Positions 9,931-18,263 of a stretch of DNA of 46,679 nt are shown here, one piece after another. Origin of the DNA: Pseudomonadota bacterium (GTDB lineage: Bacteria; Desulfobacterota; Binatia; UBA1149); the NCBI GenBank assembly GCA_014382245.1, contig JACNKC010000089.1, forward strand, positions 1-46,679, written 5' to 3'. The translations under genes and the position numbers were made by a program. Position 1 is the first letter of the stretch. Each line of letters begins with the position of its first letter. The notes beneath the pieces are model-generated. The model was not told the DNA's origin and made no database searches. It worked only from the letters and a program-made list of their open reading frames with translations.

Positions 9931-11390
9931 GTCGCGTACGCGTGATCGAACCAGCGCTCGACCAGTCCCGCCACCTTCATTCCTGACCCGGTGGCCTGGT
10001 GGGTACCCATGCTCGGGGCACCGGCGTCGCAACCGGCCAGGAACAGCCCGTCCACCGGTAACTCGGGGTCAGGCTTGAGCCGGCCGCACTGGCCCACGAC
10101 CTGGCCCAGGCCAACGCACTCGCCGCCCTGGCCGGGCAGCACCGAGTCGCGCGTGCCATCGGACACCTCCAGTGGCCCATCGCATTCCTTGCGTTCGACC
10201 GCGTGCCAGGCCGCCGGGAACACGCGCTCGAACATCGCGTCAACCCGCCGGTACAGCGGCTCTATGGTCTTCGACAAGGGGTCCGGCGAGCACAGGGTGC
10301 CGGCTATGACACACTGCTTGCCCGCCGGTGCCATCGTGGGATCAAACACGGCCGGCACGGTGAGAAACAGCGTTACCTCGTCGGGTATCTCGCCGTCGTC
10401 GACGGCCCGGGCCCTGGCAAGATCCCACCAGCTCTGGTCGGAGTAGGCCAGCGCCATGCCGGTCTCAAGTACCGGGCGGTCGAGGAAGTAGCGCACCGTT
10501 GCCCATCCCCCGCCGGGCTCCAGTGCGCGCAAGCGTTCAACGAAGCCCTGGTCAAAGTGGCGCTCGCCCACCAGCTTGAGCACCGTGGGCTGTATGCCGG
10601 CGCTGCTCACGACCACCGGCGCGTGGAAGTCGCTTCCGGCGGTGGCCACGCCGCGCACGCGTCCGTCGCTGACCAGGATTTCGCCCACTCGTTGGCGGGT
10701 GAGTATCTCGGCGCCGTTGGCACGCAACCAGGCCGCCACGTCGGCGAGCACGCGGCCGAAGCCACCCAGGTAGTAACCGCCACCGCCGCTCGCGGCTATC
10801 TCCTGTATGATGCGGAGCTGCTCACTGGCGGCCACGCGGTCTATGGGCTCGGCCAGCGAAGCGTTGGCGTGCATGGCCATGTAGCTGTACAGCCCCCAGG
10901 GCACGTCCAGCGTGGCGAGGTAGTCCTTCATGCTGACCTCGTCGAGTTCGTCGAGCGCGTCACCGTCCAGGCTCACCATCTCGGCCATCGCCGCGATCGC
11001 GCGCTCGCGCTCGGAATCGTCGAGATCCCAGAGATCAAACAGCGGTGTGGGGTCGTCGCCGGTCTGGGGGGCCACCTGCACGCGGAACTCACCCGACCCG
11101 TCGGGACGGTAGCAGAGGGTCGCCGCGTCGAGCAGCACCTGGCCCAGGCGATCCTCCATGCCGAGCTCGCGAAAGAGCGTGCGGAAGGCCGGGTCACGCA
11201 TGGGCACCTGCAGCTTGGGTCCCAGCTCGTAGCGGTAGCCCCCGCGCTCCACGGTGACCGGCTTGCCACCCACGTGGTCGTTTTTTTCGAGCACCAGCAC
11301 GCGCTTACCCGACTTCACCAGCATGGCCGCACACGCGAGCCCACCGGGCCCCGAACCGATCACGATCACGTCCCACTTCTTCTCTTTCAT
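9927..11390 (-). CDS. CrtI/phytoene desaturase-like FAD oxidoreductase
   Basis: 487 residues, ATG at 11390 with GGGAG 8 bases upstream. The N-terminal dinucleotide-binding fold is VIGSGPGGLACAAMLVKSGK, then LVLEKNDHVGG. The C-terminal FAD motif is GLFLAGCDAGAPSMGTHQAT. This is the phytoene dehydrogenase/amine-oxidase superfamily, used for desaturation or isomerisation of polyprenoids, retinoids and similar hydrophobic substrates. No phytoene synthase or other carotenoid gene is near. It lies between two molybdenum enzyme genes, overlapping the start of one by 4 bases, so it is likely part of the same pathway rather than of pigment synthesis. No signal peptide is seen, so it should be cytoplasmic while its neighbours are exported. 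Confidence 0.88.
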   Translation of the reverse strand: MKEKKWDVIVIGSGPGGLACAAMLVKSGKRVLVLEKNDHVGGKPVTVERGGYRYELGPKLQVPMRDPAFRTLFRELGMEDRLGQVLLDAATLCYRPDGSGEFRVQVAPQTGDDPTPLFDLWDLDDSERERAIAAMAEMVSLDGDALDELDEVSMKDYLATLDVPWGLYSYMAMHANASLAEPIDRVAASEQLRIIQEIAASGGGGYYLGGFGRVLADVAAWLRANGAEILTRQRVGEILVSDGRVRGVATAGSDFHAPVVVSSAGIQPTVLKLVGERHFDQGFVERLRALEPGGGWATVRYFLDRPVLETGMALAYSDQSWWDLARARAVDDGEIPDEVTLFLTVPAVFDPTMAPAGKQCVIAGTLCSPDPLSKTIEPLYRRVDAMFERVFPAAWHAVERKECDGPLEVSDGTRDSVLPGQGGECVGLGQVVGQCGRLKPDPELPVDGLFLAGCDAGAPSMGTHQATGSGMKVAGLVERWFDHAYAT

Positions 11391-11417
11391 CTTTCAACTC
11401 CCGCCCATCAGCGCGTG

Positions 11418-14312
11418 CTACGCTGGGGCTTTTTCTATCTCGACCCTGGTGCCGCGGTCGCACTGGCCCGGTTCTCCCTGGATCATCCAGGGCCTGAGGT
11501 GGTAATATCCGCCGGCCAGTTGCAGCGGGTTTATGGGCGACGCGAACAACGATTGGTGAGAGCTTCCCTTCTCGAACTGGTAGGGCTCCCACGCGTGGTA
11601 GACGGTGACCTGCCCTGGCCTGAGCGAGGGCGTGACCTTGGCCTTCATGTAGACCCGGCCGGTATCGTTGCGCAGCAGCACGCGGTCGCCGTCGGCGATG
11701 CCCCTGTTACGGGCATCGATCGGACCGATGATGACCACCGGCTCGCCGCGCTGCAGCCTGAGCATGAGCGCGTTGTCACGCCACGAGGCGTGTATAGACC
11801 AGCGGGCGTGACCGCCGGTGAGGGCGAGTGGGTAATCGCCGCCTATGGGCGGATTGTCAATGTGAACGGGCAACTGCTCGCCCAGCTCGAGATAGCGTTC
11901 GTGGTCAACGTAGAACTGCATGCGGCGGGTATACGTTGGCCAGGGCTTCTTGTCGCGCGTGTACCAGGTGTTGGGATTGATGGTCTCGTGGGGCTCGATG
12001 TCGGTAGCGTTGCCTATGTTGACCGGGCTCATGCCCAGCGACGTGAAACGGGCGAAGCCGTCTTCCTTGAGCTTTTCCCAGCTGATGCCGCCCAGGTTGG
12101 TGTTGACCTTGAGCAGGTCGGTGAGAAAATCCTCGGGGTTTTCGTCGGTGTAGCGGCCGTGAAAACTGAACTCGTCCCAGGCCCGGTCAAGACGCCGCGG
12201 CTTGCCGTGCCTGTCGGTGTAAGTCGTTATGCCGCGCTCCTTTGCACGCCGCTGCATGGTCTTCATCAGTCGACAGTGAAACACCCAGTCGGGCTTCGAG
12301 TCGCCCAACGGCTCAACCGCCGCGGTCGTGACGTGGGCAAAGGGGGCGTGCGGTGTGGCCCAGGTAATGTCGTCTCTTTCGTACCAGCCCGCAGCGGGAA
12401 AAACGTAATCCGAGAACAGGGCCGTGTTGCTCATGCGCCAGTCGACGCTCACCAGCAGGTCGAGCCGCGGCAGCAGGTGCTTCACCAGCCGATCGTAGCC
12501 ACGCGCGCGGCGCAACATGTTACCGCCCACCGACATCAACACCCGCGGCGGGGTGACCGGTGCCAGCTGCCAACCTTTTTCTATCGACTCGTCGAGGTAG
12601 TCGTCCAACTCGCGCGGCAGCGAGGTCTCCCATTTTTTTGAACTGCCGCTGTTCACGTCGAGGCCGCCGAAGAGGTGAAAGAACAGCACCGACGATATAA
12701 ACCCGCCGCGCGAATATTCCTCGCGCGCGCGCTCGTAGAGGTACATCTCGGTGGTCTCGCCGCGTGCGCGGGCAGCAGCCATGCCGGGTGCCGCTTTCAG
12801 TCCCATGGCGATGGCCCCCAGGCGCAAAGAAAGGCTGCCCGACGACACGCCGGCGACCTCGGGCGACTCTATTGTGAGCCAGGGAAACGCACTGAAGCCC
12901 GCCCCACGGTGGCCTATCTGCCCGCACAGCGCCAGCAGCAGGAGCTGCACGCGCTCCATCTCTATGCCGTGGTAGACCTTCGAGAAGTTCGACTGCGTGA
13001 GTATGGTGACAGCGCGGGCCGAGGCCACGCGCCGCGCCAGCGCCTCTAAGACGGCCGGCGCCACGCCGGTGACGCGCTCAACCGAGGCGGGATCATAGTC
13101 GACCAGGCTCTCGCGCAACAATTCGAAGGCCGGCAGCACGGCCACCCGGCCCTCGAGGCAGTTGACCGTGAACTCCCCGTGCAGCGCCGGCCGCAGGCCT
13201 TCCAGTTTGAGGCTGCGTCGGGACAACGCGCGCGCGCCTCCTGAAACCTCGTCCCAGCAGTACATGCGCTCGTCGCTGCCACCTTTCACCAGGTCGGCCT
13301 CGCGCAGGAAACGCCCGTTGTCGCGTCTCACGAGCAAGCCGAGATCGGTTTGCTCGCGTACGAAGCCCTGGTCGTACAGTCCCTCCTCGACTATCACCCG
13401 CGCCATGCCCAGGCCCAGCGCCGCGTCGCTGCCCACGGCCACCGTCACCCACTGGTCGGCGTGCACGCTCGTGGCGTTGTAATCCGGGGCGATGCTCACC
13501 AGGTGGGCGCCGTTGTAGCGGGCCTCGGTTATGAAATGAGCGTTTGGAATCTGCGTGTAAACCGGGTTGCCGCCCCAGGCCAGGATGAGATCGGAGTAGA
13601 ACCAGTCGTCGGCGGAGCTGGCGAAACAAATCTTGCCCGTGGTGACAAACGCGCCCGGGTGATGGTCTCCTATTTCCGAGTTGTCGTCGAGCATCACGCT
13701 GCCGGTGACGTGGGCGGTCCTCGTAACGGCCACCCCGTGGCCGCCGTTGGTGACGCTGGTGCCGAAGTCCCAGTACAGCGATCCCGGGCCGTCTTCGACC
13801 ATGGCGTCGATGAGCTTGTCAGCCACGTCGTCGAGCGCGTCCTGCCAGGCTACCCTCTTCCAGCGACCTTCGCCTCGCTCACCGACCCGCTTGAGCGGGT
13901 GCAGCAGGCGCGACGAGTCGTACATGCGGTGGCTGAAACATGCGCCCTTCTGGCAACCGCGCGGGTTGTAGTCTGGCACGTCTGCGTTGGTGGCCTCGTA
14001 TGCGGCCACCTGTTCCTCGCGCAGTACCAGGTTGTCCTTCACGTAAACGTTCCACGCGCAGCCGCGCTGGTACCAGCAGTTGATGTGATGGGTACCCTTG
14101 GCTATGCGGTCCCACTGCCATTTTTCAGCCCACAGGTCTTTCCAGCCGCCGTAGGCCGGCGTTGGTAGCGGCGAGGTCTTCAGCGACGATGGACCCGACG
14201 CTACCCCGGGCTGATCACCCCCCGGCGAACAGGCCGGCAACAGCGACCCCAGCGAAAGCGCGAGCGCCGTGCTCGACCCGGTCTTGAGAAATTCGCGCCT
14301 GCTCAGTACCAC
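11418..14312 (-). CDS. Tat-exported type II molybdenum oxidoreductase, paralogue 2
   Basis: 964 residues, GTG at 14312, five bases after the cytochrome stop. Twin-arginine signal LSRREFLKTG at residues 3-12 and a likely lipobox LLPAC ending at C28, followed by SPGGDQ, suggest an exported lipoprotein. FS0 ligands: H75, C79, C85 and C120 (THHINCWYQRGCAW; RGCQKGAC). The spacing C-x5-C is longer than the C-x3-C of NarG-type proteins. D216 in SEIGDHHPG lies where type II enzymes carry their molybdenum-binding aspartate. IPNAHFITEARYNGAHLVSI and WSIHASWRDNALMLRLQRGE match paralogue 1 throughout, so the two arose by duplication. Known relatives work as alpha-beta-gamma complexes; here neither a beta nor a separate gamma gene is seen. 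The substrate is unknown. Confidence 0.92.
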   Translation of the reverse strand: MVLSRREFLKTGSSTALALSLGSLLPACSPGGDQPGVASGPSSLKTSPLPTPAYGGWKDLWAEKWQWDRIAKGTHHINCWYQRGCAWNVYVKDNLVLREEQVAAYEATNADVPDYNPRGCQKGACFSHRMYDSSRLLHPLKRVGERGEGRWKRVAWQDALDDVADKLIDAMVEDGPGSLYWDFGTSVTNGGHGVAVTRTAHVTGSVMLDDNSEIGDHHPGAFVTTGKICFASSADDWFYSDLILAWGGNPVYTQIPNAHFITEARYNGAHLVSIAPDYNATSVHADQWVTVAVGSDAALGLGMARVIVEEGLYDQGFVREQTDLGLLVRRDNGRFLREADLVKGGSDERMYCWDEVSGGARALSRRSLKLEGLRPALHGEFTVNCLEGRVAVLPAFELLRESLVDYDPASVERVTGVAPAVLEALARRVASARAVTILTQSNFSKVYHGIEMERVQLLLLALCGQIGHRGAGFSAFPWLTIESPEVAGVSSGSLSLRLGAIAMGLKAAPGMAAARARGETTEMYLYERAREEYSRGGFISSVLFFHLFGGLDVNSGSSKKWETSLPRELDDYLDESIEKGWQLAPVTPPRVLMSVGGNMLRRARGYDRLVKHLLPRLDLLVSVDWRMSNTALFSDYVFPAAGWYERDDITWATPHAPFAHVTTAAVEPLGDSKPDWVFHCRLMKTMQRRAKERGITTYTDRHGKPRRLDRAWDEFSFHGRYTDENPEDFLTDLLKVNTNLGGISWEKLKEDGFARFTSLGMSPVNIGNATDIEPHETINPNTWYTRDKKPWPTYTRRMQFYVDHERYLELGEQLPVHIDNPPIGGDYPLALTGGHARWSIHASWRDNALMLRLQRGEPVVIIGPIDARNRGIADGDRVLLRNDTGRVYMKAKVTPSLRPGQVTVYHAWEPYQFEKGSSHQSLFASPINPLQLAGGYYHLRPWMIQGEPGQCDRGTRVEIEKAPA

Positions 14313-14316
14313 CCTT

Positions 14317-15606
14317 TCATTTCCCCCTCGCGGCGGTACTCAATGAATCGACCAATCGAATCGAGACCGTCGAAGTGAGAAAGCGCTGCTGGCCCCTGCA
14401 GCCGCCTATCATCACGGTAAGCGACGACGGAGTGGGCCCGGGATCCCCCGTCATGCCCACCCGGCAACGGCCATCGGCGCAGGCACCGGTGACCAGCGGC
14501 GGGGTCCCGGTCTGCTGCCGGTCACCCGAAGAAGCGCGGTCGTAGGAGTGGGCCGTGGCGACTCCAGCCTTCCAGCTCCAGGCCCGCTGGGCGGAGCTGC
14601 CCGCTCCCGGCTCGAAGGTGGCAAAACCAGGCCTCGACGAGAACAACACGCTGAGCTCGGTGCAGGCCGGGTCTGGTTCTTCCCACTCCAGCTCCAGCTG
14701 CAGGCCGCCGTTCGTTGCCCCTGCCGCTATTTCGAGCGGCGGGTAGTAGTCGAGCCACCCGCCGGCCAAGGCCATGCGCCGAAGTTGCTTGCTGTCTCCC
14801 ACCCCCGGGGCGCGCAGTTGCAAGCTGGTCGGTGAAGGCTGCTCGACTGCCAGCTCACGACCCAGCCCTTGTACGTGACCGACCACCGCCCAGCGCTCGA
14901 TGGGACTGAGAACATCCTTCCAGAAAGAGGTCATGGGTGTACCGTCAAGTCCCGTGAGTATGCGCAGGTATATATCCTCGGGACGGCCGCCGCCCTTGAA
15001 CACGCCCAGGGCGAAGCTGCGCGGGTGTATTTTTCGCCCGCTGTCGTCGGTGAGATCGGCGGCCGAGGGGCCATCACCCCTGCCGCCCTGGCCGTGGCAG
15101 CCGTCGCAGCCCATGTCGGAGTACAGCCGCCCGCCCAGGGAGGCGAGCTCGGCCGTAGGTCGTGGCCTCGGTGGTATTTTTTCTGCCGGGGGGACCTCGT
15201 ACAGGTCGAACCAGCTACCGTCTTCGTTGACCGGGCCACCCAGCGACTTAACGTAGACCAGCAACCGGCCCAGCCTGGCCTCGCCCAGGTGGGAGAACGA
15301 GGGCATGCCACTGCCGGGCATACCGCGGCCGATGGTGCGCAGCAGATCCTCGTCGGTGGGCAACTCACCGCTCTCGGTACTGCGAAGTTTATACAAACCG
15401 TCGTGAAAATTTCGCGGTCGAGGATCGAGCAGCTCGGCCACCGGCCCGTCGCCCCTTCCCTGCACACCGTGGCACTGGGCGCACTCGGCCAGGTACAGAT
15501 CCTCGCCGCTCGACGCGGCCAGCGATTCGGTCGGCTGACAAACAGCCGCAAGCAGGACAGGGAGCAAAATCGCCGCTGCGCCGCAACCGTCTAATGCGGG
15601 CTTCAT
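14317..15606 (-). CDS. Dihaem cytochrome c fused to EbdC-like haem-b domain
   Basis: 429 residues from the ATG at 15606, in an ATGA overlap with the marR stop and with GGAG 9 bases upstream; a GTG at 15619-15621 is an alternative. A signal peptide precedes two class I cytochrome c domains: CAQCH (residues 42-46) with a likely axial Met in GSGMPSF, and CDGCH (167-171) with GTPMTSF. The last 160 residues (LQLELEWEEPDP, AWSWKAGVATAH) resemble the ethylbenzene-dehydrogenase gamma-subunit/DMSO reductase-like haem-b-binding domain. This would join electron acceptor and gamma-like subunit in one periplasmic protein. Its place directly before the molybdenum enzyme gene supports an electron-accepting role. 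The c-haem assignment is firm; the haem-b assignment is from pattern only. Confidence 0.87.
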   Translation of the reverse strand: MKPALDGCGAAAILLPVLLAAVCQPTESLAASSGEDLYLAECAQCHGVQGRGDGPVAELLDPRPRNFHDGLYKLRSTESGELPTDEDLLRTIGRGMPGSGMPSFSHLGEARLGRLLVYVKSLGGPVNEDGSWFDLYEVPPAEKIPPRPRPTAELASLGGRLYSDMGCDGCHGQGGRGDGPSAADLTDDSGRKIHPRSFALGVFKGGGRPEDIYLRILTGLDGTPMTSFWKDVLSPIERWAVVGHVQGLGRELAVEQPSPTSLQLRAPGVGDSKQLRRMALAGGWLDYYPPLEIAAGATNGGLQLELEWEEPDPACTELSVLFSSRPGFATFEPGAGSSAQRAWSWKAGVATAHSYDRASSGDRQQTGTPPLVTGACADGRCRVGMTGDPGPTPSSLTVMIGGCRGQQRFLTSTVSIRLVDSLSTAARGK

Positions 15607-16154
15607 CTTTTTTTGCTCCACGGCGACCCGCTGCCGGACGCCTCACCGTAGAGCTCGGCGATGGCGCTCGATGCACGCGCCGACAACGAGCGGAAGGTTT
15701 CTATTTCGTCGGGATAAAACCTGTCGAGCAATCGCTCGACCCGTTGCACCTGCACCGCCTGGAAGCTTGCCAGTACAGCCCGACCTCCGCGGCTGAGTTT
15801 GAACAGCCGACTCCTGGCGTCGCCGGGATCCTCGCTCCTGGAAACCCAGCCCTGTTTCTCGAGCCTGGCCAGGGTAACCGACGCCGTGGGTGCGGTAACC
15901 ACGAGACTGCGCGCGACCTCGCTTACCGGTATTCCCGGCCTGAGGTCAAGCAATTGCAAGACCCTGAGCTGGGCCGGGGTGGCGCCGTGGGGATTACTCG
16001 CCGCGGGGTCTGAGACGAAAACGCGGAAGGCCACGTCGAGCAGGCCCGCGAGCTCGTAGAAAACCTCTGACGCGGCCACGGCTCCGGGTTCGCCGTTGGA
16101 TCCAGCGGGGTGGGACAATTTACTGTTGGGCGGCAGGGACGTCAGGCGAACCAT
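15603..16154 (-). CDS. MarR-family transcriptional regulator
   Basis: 183 residues, ATG at 16154 with GGAGG upstream. The winged helix-turn-helix spans about residues 55-125: ATPAQLRVLQLLDLRPGI, VSEVARSLVVTAPTASVTLA, then RLEKQGWVSRSEDPGDAR, the usual MarR wing. The C-terminal helices are for dimerisation. MarR proteins are usually repressors released by small aromatic or lipophilic ligands. It is the first gene of the reverse-strand redox operon, overlaps the cytochrome gene by 4 bases and follows a good promoter. It therefore probably controls this operon, including itself, in response to the substrate or a product. Confidence 0.92.
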   Translation of the reverse strand: MVRLTSLPPNSKLSHPAGSNGEPGAVAASEVFYELAGLLDVAFRVFVSDPAASNPHGATPAQLRVLQLLDLRPGIPVSEVARSLVVTAPTASVTLARLEKQGWVSRSEDPGDARSRLFKLSRGGRAVLASFQAVQVQRVERLLDRFYPDEIETFRSLSARASSAIAELYGEASGSGSPWSKKR

Positions 16155-16181
16155 CGTTCGACACCTCCTTGCTCTGGGGAA

Positions 16182-16210
16182 TATTTATCCGCTGATGTTT
16201 AGTTGGTCAA
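16182..16210 (-). promoter_or_regulatory. Sigma-70-type promoter of the marR redox operon
   Basis: On the reverse strand TTGACC (16205-16210) is followed after 17 bases by TAAATA (16182-16187), then the GGAGG site and ATG of marR. Both boxes and the spacing fit a housekeeping promoter, with a start expected near 16175. No obvious palindromic MarR box was found. Confidence 0.65.
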
Positions 16211-16435
16211 AGCACATTTACACACAGGCCCACGCTTTTTTCTGAAACCGGCCTGTCCTTGCCAATGCTGGGAATACGGCGTCCCCGTGGGGCTGCAACG
16301 GTCCGAAAACTTGCCGCCTGCGGGAATCGTTTCCCCCTACCACGAAATATATTTTCAACCGCCGCTGTGCGAAAGGCGTGTCGACGCGAACGCTCGGAGC
16401 CCGGGAGGGTAGCGAGCCGGGACGCCTCCCCCTTT

Positions 16436-18136
16436 TCAGGAAGTGTCGCGGCCCGACCGAAACACGCGGCCTGGGCGCTCGCTGGTGAACTCGCCGTCAC
16501 GCACGATCTCGCTGCCGTTGACCAGCACGTGGCCGATACCCAGGGCCTCCGCGTAGAGCCGGCCGCCACCACAAGGAAGGTCGGTGCGCGTGTAGGTCTC
16601 GCCCGGAGCGATCTCGTCGGGGTCAAAGACAACGAGGTCGGCCGCCCAACCCTGCTTGACCAGGCCGCGGTCGCGCAGCCCGTACAACTCCGCTGGCACC
16701 TGGGTGAGCTGGTGGACGGCCTGCTCGAGGTCGAGCAAGCCGTACTCGCGCACGCCGTTGCCCAGCACCTGGGTCGAAAAGGCAAAGGTGTCTATCATGT
16801 CGAGGTGAGCGCCAGCATCCGAACCACCGATGACCGTGCGCTCGTCGAGCCACACGCGCCCGCGCTCGCGCCAGCTGGCCTCGTCGCCCCCGAAAGCAGG
16901 CGGCATGAAAGATGTAAGCAAGCCGTCAGCCAGGGAGAGGTCAACCAGGGCATCGAAAGACGTCTTACCCTGCTCGCGGGCTATATCGCCTATGCACCTC
17001 CCCTTGAACTTCTCGTTGGCGGGCTCAACAACCTGGTCCACGGTCATCGCGCCCCAATCGGCAAGGGCCTTGAGCATGCCCGCCTCGTCGCTGTTGGCGC
17101 GTTGGTCGAGCGTGGCGCGGTAAGCGGGGTCGGACAGGGCCCGCTTGCGCTCCTCCAGGGGCAAGCGAAACAACTCGTCCCAGCCGGGCAGCGCGTCGAG
17201 CACGAAGCCCGAGTAGAGGTTCAGCCTTAGCAGCATCGGCTGCGGCACCGTGAGAGCCACCACGCCGGCGCCCTGCTCGGCGGCGATGCTGCTGTAGCCC
17301 ATCTGCGTGTCAGAAAAGTCGGGCGACAGCGAGTTGGGTGCGAGCACGTTCCAGTTGAGCGTCCGCTCGCCCGCCAGTGACATGTCGACCATGAGCTGCA
17401 CCTGCTCATCGCTGAACTCGCCCACGCCCGGTATCAGTTCAAGCGAGGTGCCCGGGTGGTCGCGCAGCACAGCGGCCAACTCGACCAGCTCGTCGTGCGA
17501 GGCGTGGCGCGAGGGCACCGGGTCACCGGATGCGTCGTTGTGGGTGGGCGATACGGTGGACGAGAAACCCATGCCACCCTCGGCAATGCTGTCGGCCAAC
17601 AATGTCTTCATGGCCGCTAGCTCTTCACTGCTCGCCTCTTCGCCCACCGCGCGCTCGCCCATGACCACGCGACGGATGGCGCAGTGGCCCACGAGAAAAC
17701 CCGCGTTGACCGACAACTGGCCCTCGAGGCGATCGAGGTACTCGCCAAAACTCGTCCAATCCCAGGGCACTCCCTGTTCGAGGCTTTCGAGGGGCATGCC
17801 CTCCACGCGCGCCAGCATGGGCGCGAGATAGTCGCCGGCAGAGGGGCTGAGCGGAGCGATGCTGAAGCCACAGTTGCCGCCGAACACGCTGGTGACACCG
17901 TGCAGTGGCGAGGGGCTGAGCGTGCCGTCCCAGAAAGCCTGGGCATCGTAATGGGTGTGCACGTCGATGAAGCCGGGACAGACCACGCGCCCGTCGGCGT
18001 CGATGACGCGGTCGGCCTTTTCGTTGATCTCGCCTATGGCCGAAATCACGCCGTCTTTTATACCCAGGTCGGCGCGCCGCCGCCCCGAGCCGCTGCCGTC
18101 TATCAACTCGCCGCCGCGAATGACTACGTCCATCAT
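16436..18136 (-). CDS. N-acyl-D-amino-acid deacylase-like amidohydrolase
   Basis: 566 residues from the first ATG of a double ATG at 18136, with GAGGGGA upstream. The frame extends 147 codons further but that part has no family match. Amidohydrolase pattern: VVIRGGELIDGSGSGRRRAD at the start, the metal motif GFIDVHTHYDAQ near residue 60, GHCAIR, GGSDAGAHLDMIDTFAF with the catalytic aspartate near residue 455, and the C-terminal beta-sandwich AADLVVFDPDEI. The family includes D-aminoacylases, N-acyl-D-Glu/Asp deacylases and many uncharacterised relatives, all cytoplasmic zinc enzymes releasing acids from N-acyl amino acids. Divergent from the crotonase gene with 127 bases between. The substrate is undetermined. 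Confidence 0.85.
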   Translation of the reverse strand: MMDVVIRGGELIDGSGSGRRRADLGIKDGVISAIGEINEKADRVIDADGRVVCPGFIDVHTHYDAQAFWDGTLSPSPLHGVTSVFGGNCGFSIAPLSPSAGDYLAPMLARVEGMPLESLEQGVPWDWTSFGEYLDRLEGQLSVNAGFLVGHCAIRRVVMGERAVGEEASSEELAAMKTLLADSIAEGGMGFSSTVSPTHNDASGDPVPSRHASHDELVELAAVLRDHPGTSLELIPGVGEFSDEQVQLMVDMSLAGERTLNWNVLAPNSLSPDFSDTQMGYSSIAAEQGAGVVALTVPQPMLLRLNLYSGFVLDALPGWDELFRLPLEERKRALSDPAYRATLDQRANSDEAGMLKALADWGAMTVDQVVEPANEKFKGRCIGDIAREQGKTSFDALVDLSLADGLLTSFMPPAFGGDEASWRERGRVWLDERTVIGGSDAGAHLDMIDTFAFSTQVLGNGVREYGLLDLEQAVHQLTQVPAELYGLRDRGLVKQGWAADLVVFDPDEIAPGETYTRTDLPCGGGRLYAEALGIGHVLVNGSEIVRDGEFTSERPGRVFRSGRDTS

Positions 18137-18263
18137 CTCTGTCCCCTCTTGAGCGCGTTGCATTGCCCGCCCCGCGCTGTCTTTATGCTGCCCTGATGCG
18201 GCCCTTATGACCAACCGGCGTAGACGATCAGGGCACGGCCGGCAACCGCCCAGGGAGAACAAC

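Noticed and set aside
9915-10032. Start of molybdenum enzyme 1 at 10032
   Set aside because: It would overlap the flavoprotein gene by over 100 bases and adds 34 residues with no family pattern; GTG at 9930 in the GTGA overlap fits better.
10203-12641. Forward-strand 812-codon open frame
   Set aside because: Antisense to the CrtI-like flavoprotein and molybdenum enzyme 2, both with full family motifs; the frame is open because of GC-rich codon use.
16381-16440. Possible terminator GGGAGG...CCTCCC followed by CCCTTTT
   Set aside because: The T-run is on the forward strand, where no gene ends; on the reverse strand, where a terminator would be needed for the amidohydrolase, there is no U-tract.
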